Assembly (NCBI GenBank): GCA_018241725.1
Contig: JAFEDI010000093.1
Span: 186,001-250,000 of the forward strand
Origin: Pseudomonadota bacterium
GTDB taxonomy: Bacteria > Pseudomonadota > Gammaproteobacteria > Burkholderiales > Rhodocyclaceae
Length of the DNA: 64,000 nt
Direction: 5' to 3'
The notes below the pieces were generated by a model that saw only the letters and a program-made list of their open reading frames with translations, was not told where the DNA came from and ran no database searches. Both the position numbers and the translations under genes were made by a program. Shown piece by piece: positions 61,178-64,000 of this stretch. The stretch's first letter is position 1; every line of letters starts with the position of its first letter.

Positions 61178-63277
61178 TCACGCCTTCAGCAGCGCCGCCC
61201 GACCGCCGAACCAGCGCGCGGTGACGGCATCGGCGACGCGCGGGGCATCGCGCAGGATCTCCTCGGCCAGCTCGCGGGCGATGTCCACCAGCACCGCATC
61301 GTCTTCCAGGTCGGCGTAGCGCAGCAGCGGCACACCGCTCTGGCGGGCACCGATGAACTCGCCGGGGCCGCGGATGCGCAGATCCTCACGGGCGATCACG
61401 AAGCCGTCGGTGTTCTCGTAGATCGCCTTCAGGCGCTCGCGGCCGGTCTGCGACAGGGGCTGAGCGAACATCAGGATGCACACCGATTCATGCACACCGC
61501 GGCCGACCCGCCCACGCAACTGGTGCAACTGGGCGAGGCCGAAGCGCTCAGCATGCTCGATGACCATCAGGCTGGCGTTGGGCACATCGACGCCGACCTC
61601 GATGACCGTGGTGGCCACCAGCACCTTGATGTCGCCGGCCACGAAGGCGGCCATCGTCGCCGACTTCTCGTCGTTCTTCAGCCGTCCATGCACCAGCCCC
61701 ACCGGCAGGTCGGGCAGCGCCGCCGACAGCATCTCGTAGGTTTCCTGAGCGGTCTTCAGCTGCAACGCCTCGGACTCCTCGATCAGCGGGCACACCCAGT
61801 AGGCCTGGCGGCCGGCCAGGCAGGCGTGGCGGACCCGCGCGATCACCTCGTCGCGGCGCTCCTCCTTGATCAGCTTGGTGACGATCGGCGTACGGCCGGG
61901 CGGCAGTTCGTCCAGCACCGATACGTCCAGGTCGGCGTAATAGCTCATCGCCAGCGTGCGCGGGATCGGCGTGGCCGACATCATCAGCATGTGCGGCGAC
62001 TCGCCGGCCTGCCCCTTCTCACGCAGGGCCAGGCGCTGGCGCACGCCGAAGCGGTGCTGCTCGTCCACCACCGCCAGAGCCAGCAGCGGCAGGACCACGG
62101 GGTCCTCGATCAGCGCGTGGGTGCCAACGGCGAGCAGGATCTCGCCGCTGGCGAGGCGGGCCATCGTCGCCTCGCGTTCCTTCTTCTTGCGGCTACCGGA
62201 CAGCCACGCCACCTCGATGCCCAGCGGCGCCAGCCAGGCGGCGAGCTTGCGGTAATGCTGCTCGGCGAGAATCTCAGTCGGCGCCATCAGCACCGCCTGG
62301 CGGCCGTTCTCGGCGGCCTGCAGCATGGCCAGCGCGGCGACACAGGTCTTGCCGGAGCCCACGTCGCCCTGCAGCAGACGCTGCATCGGGTGATCGGAAG
62401 CCAGATCGCGGGCGATCTCGGCAAAGGCGCGATTCTGGGCGCCGGTCAGCGCGAAAGGCAACTGACCCAGCAGGTCGCGGGTCAGGGTGTCGAGCAGCGG
62501 CAGGCTGGGCGCATTCTTGGCGCGCCGCGCGGCGTAGGCGCGGCGCAGGGAAATCTGCTGGGCCAGCAACTCGTCCAGTTTGACCCGTTGCCAGGCCGGG
62601 TGGCCGCGGTCCTCGATGTCGAGGATGGACACCGACGGCGGCGGCGCGTGCAGCAGGTGCAGCGCATCGGGCAGGGACGGCAGATCAAGGCGGCGGCGCA
62701 GTTCGTCCGGCATCTCGTCACGGATGCCGTTGTGGCGCAGCGCCCCACCGATCAGCTTGCGCAGCGCCGACTGGGCCAGCCCGGCAGTGGTCGGATAGAC
62801 CGGCGTGAGGCTCTCCGGCAGCGGCTCGCCGGCGGCCACCGGCTTGATGCGCGGGTGGATCATCTCGGCGCCGAAGAAGCCGTCGCGCAGCTCTCCGAAG
62901 ATGCGCAGGCGGGCACCGACTGCCAGCTGCTTCTGCTGGCTCGGGTAGAAATGCACGAAGCGCAGCATCACCTCGCCGCTGGCGTCGGTCGCGTGCGCCA
63001 CCAGCTGGCGGCGCGGCGGCGGCGTGACCTCGCAGGAGCGCACCTCGACCTCGCACTGCACCGGCACGCCGGGGCGCGCATCGGCCAGCATGGTCAGGCG
63101 GGTTTCGTCCTCGTAGCGCAGCGGCAGGTGGAAGATCAGGTCGGCCGGCGAGAAGATGTCGATCTTCGCCAGCCGTTCGGCCAGTTGCGGCCCGACGCCC
63201 GGCCAGCCGCGGGCAACCGGCTTCTTCGCCGGAGCGGCAGAAGGCGGCGGCGTGGCGGCGGCGGACTCCACGGGCAA
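61178..63277 (-). CDS. recG: ATP-dependent DNA helicase RecG
   Basis: RecG remodels stalled replication forks and branch-migrates Holliday junctions. Its 699 residues hold the wedge/OB N-domain (about 40-200, with RFVHFYPSQQKQL). The helicase core has Walker A GDVGSGKT, VDEQHRFGVRQR (Walker B region), SATPIPRT and HQLRGRVGRG (motif VI). The start is TTG 63277; GTG six bases later is an alternative. It lies eight bases after ridA. Confidence 0.96.
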   Translation of the reverse strand: MPVESAAATPPPSAAPAKKPVARGWPGVGPQLAERLAKIDIFSPADLIFHLPLRYEDETRLTMLADARPGVPVQCEVEVRSCEVTPPPRRQLVAHATDASGEVMLRFVHFYPSQQKQLAVGARLRIFGELRDGFFGAEMIHPRIKPVAAGEPLPESLTPVYPTTAGLAQSALRKLIGGALRHNGIRDEMPDELRRRLDLPSLPDALHLLHAPPPSVSILDIEDRGHPAWQRVKLDELLAQQISLRRAYAARRAKNAPSLPLLDTLTRDLLGQLPFALTGAQNRAFAEIARDLASDHPMQRLLQGDVGSGKTCVAALAMLQAAENGRQAVLMAPTEILAEQHYRKLAAWLAPLGIEVAWLSGSRKKKEREATMARLASGEILLAVGTHALIEDPVVLPLLALAVVDEQHRFGVRQRLALREKGQAGESPHMLMMSATPIPRTLAMSYYADLDVSVLDELPPGRTPIVTKLIKEERRDEVIARVRHACLAGRQAYWVCPLIEESEALQLKTAQETYEMLSAALPDLPVGLVHGRLKNDEKSATMAAFVAGDIKVLVATTVIEVGVDVPNASLMVIEHAERFGLAQLHQLRGRVGRGVHESVCILMFAQPLSQTGRERLKAIYENTDGFVIAREDLRIRGPGEFIGARQSGVPLLRYADLEDDAVLVDIARELAEEILRDAPRVADAVTARWFGGRAALLKA

Positions 63278-63285
63278 GCTCAGGC

Positions 63286-63666
63286 TCAGCCGAGCACCAG
63301 CACCGCGTCGGCCTCGACGACCGCGCCGCGGGGCAGTTCCTTCACGCCGACGGCGGCGCGCGCCGGGTAGGGCTCGGCAAAGTAACGGGACATGACTTCG
63401 TTCACCTTGGCGAAGTTGGCCAGGTCGGTCAGGTAGATGTTCAGTTTGACGGCGTCGGCCAGGGAGCCGCCGGCTGCCTCGGCCACTGCCTTGAGGTTCT
63501 CGAAGACTCGTACGGTCTGGGCTTCGAAGCCTTCCACCAGCTGCATGGAAACCGGGTCAAGGCCGATCTGGCCAGACATATAGACGGTATTGCCGGCCTT
63601 CACTGCCTGAGAATAGGTGCCGATGGCTGCGGGGGCGTTGGGGGTGGCGATGATCTGCTTGGACAT
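63286..63666 (-). CDS. ridA: RidA family enamine/imine deaminase
   Basis: RidA hydrolyses reactive enamine/imine intermediates from PLP enzymes. The 126-residue protein shows the family core: [40 protein letters not shown] and the C-terminal [17 protein letters not shown] with the substrate arginine, then [11 protein letters not shown] 63666 is the natural start. Its partner downstream is recG. Confidence 0.95.
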   Translation of the reverse strand: MSKQIIATPNAPAAIGTYSQAVKAGNTVYMSGQIGLDPVSMQLVEGFEAQTVRVFENLKAVAEAAGGSLADAVKLNIYLTDLANFAKVNEVMSRYFAEPYPARAAVGVKELPRGAVVEADAVLVLG

Positions 63667-63907
63667 GGGGGCGCTCCGAAAAAGTGCCGGCAAGCCGGCG
63701 AAAAGTCACACGGAGCGGAGTTTACCCTGCCGAAGCGCCACACATGTCTCCAGGCAATGAGGGACACCCAAACATTCCGACGCGAGCTATAACAGACAGA
63801 GATCCGGCAAAAGGTAAAAATTTGAGCCAGATCTATGCCTTACGTCATAGTCAGCTTTAAAGTCGCCATCCTACGCACACTGTCCGCATGCCACGCCGGC
63901 TTATCCC

Positions 63908-64000
63908 ATGCACGCATCCGCTCTCCGCGCCGACGATATCGCCACCTTCTCGGGTATCGCCCTGTCCGTCGCCAGTATGGCCTCGGTCGCACTGGGCGGC
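63908..64000 (+). CDS. N-terminal fragment of an unidentified protein (right-edge truncated)
   Basis: An open frame from ATG 63908 runs to the edge: 31 residues, with a hydrophobic stretch (FSGIALSVASMASVALGG) that could be a membrane segment or signal anchor. There is no strong ribosome-binding site. No family can be named from so little. It is divergent from ridA; the 241-bp gap (63667-63907) is AT-rich in its middle and contains no recognisable gene. Confidence 0.3.
   Translation, partial: MHASALRADDIATFSGIALSVASMASVALGG

Noticed and set aside
60518-63370. A 950-codon plus-strand frame over ubiC, ubiA spacer and recG
   Set aside because: It is the antisense of recG and ubiC, both of which have clear catalytic motifs; it arises from high GC content.
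63667-63907. An imperfect palindrome (CTATG ... CATAG) in the ridA upstream gap as an operator
   Set aside because: Arms match over only five clean base pairs, which is easily chance.
1-64000. tRNA, rRNA or classical riboswitch genes
   Set aside because: No gap shows a cloverleaf, a conserved rRNA segment or a known riboswitch core that I can recognise by eye; a covariance-model scan would settle it.

Overview
The window reads as a chromosomal segment of a GC-rich betaproteobacterium, most likely a Rhodocyclales relative (Azoarcus/Thauera/Azonexus type). This is inferred from gene content and order: an aa3 oxidase operon with the small betaproteobacterial assembly protein, accB-accC-prmA-DUF3426-pfkB-slyB, ubiC-ubiA, recG next to ridA, mpl, and ornithine-lipid-like acyltransferases. 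No rRNA, tRNA or CRISPR array was found.

1-8 kb: a nearly complete aa3-type cytochrome c oxidase operon (coxB, coxA, small assembly protein, ctaG, coxC, a twin-TM DUF2909 gene on the other strand, SURF1, a thioredoxin-fold membrane protein, heme O synthase, heme A synthase). It makes the oxidase subunits, inserts copper and produces heme A.

8-19.5 kb: housekeeping genes. They cover murein recycling (mpl), an unknown conserved protein, a TlpA thioredoxin, aroQ, the biotin half of acetyl-CoA carboxylase with prmA, a DUF3426 zinc-ribbon membrane protein, a PfkB kinase, a SlyB-like lipoprotein, an OlsB/OlsA-like acyltransferase pair and apaH.

19.5-46 kb: a surface-glycan and secretion region. 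It starts with a WbpM/FlaA1-type nucleotide-sugar dehydratase and a WecA/WbpL-type initiating transferase. Next come a truncated TnpB-like gene behind a striking hairpin and mini-ORF, then a complete type I secretion system with two tandem ABC transporters, a HlyD-type adaptor and a TolC-type outer membrane protein. The rest holds five GT4-like glycosyltransferases, two unknown small genes, a periplasmic DNA ligase, a Wzm/Wzt exporter, an acyltransferase-3, a coiled-coil methyltransferase, a GT-C-like membrane protein and a GT9-methyltransferase fusion.

46-57 kb: a SapC-family gene and a 3191-residue secreted protein with an N-terminal DUF4214 region, long beta-rich imperfect repeats and an RTX-like C terminus. 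My main interpretation is that the type I system exports this giant S-layer/adhesin-like protein, with SapC as an accessory factor and the glycan genes decorating the same cell surface. Its complete lack of TTA, CTA and TCA codons suggests very high expression.

57-64 kb: a UDP-glucuronate 4-epimerase-like gene, waaA (Kdo transferase), ubiA, ubiC, recG, ridA and the start of an unidentified gene running off the right edge.
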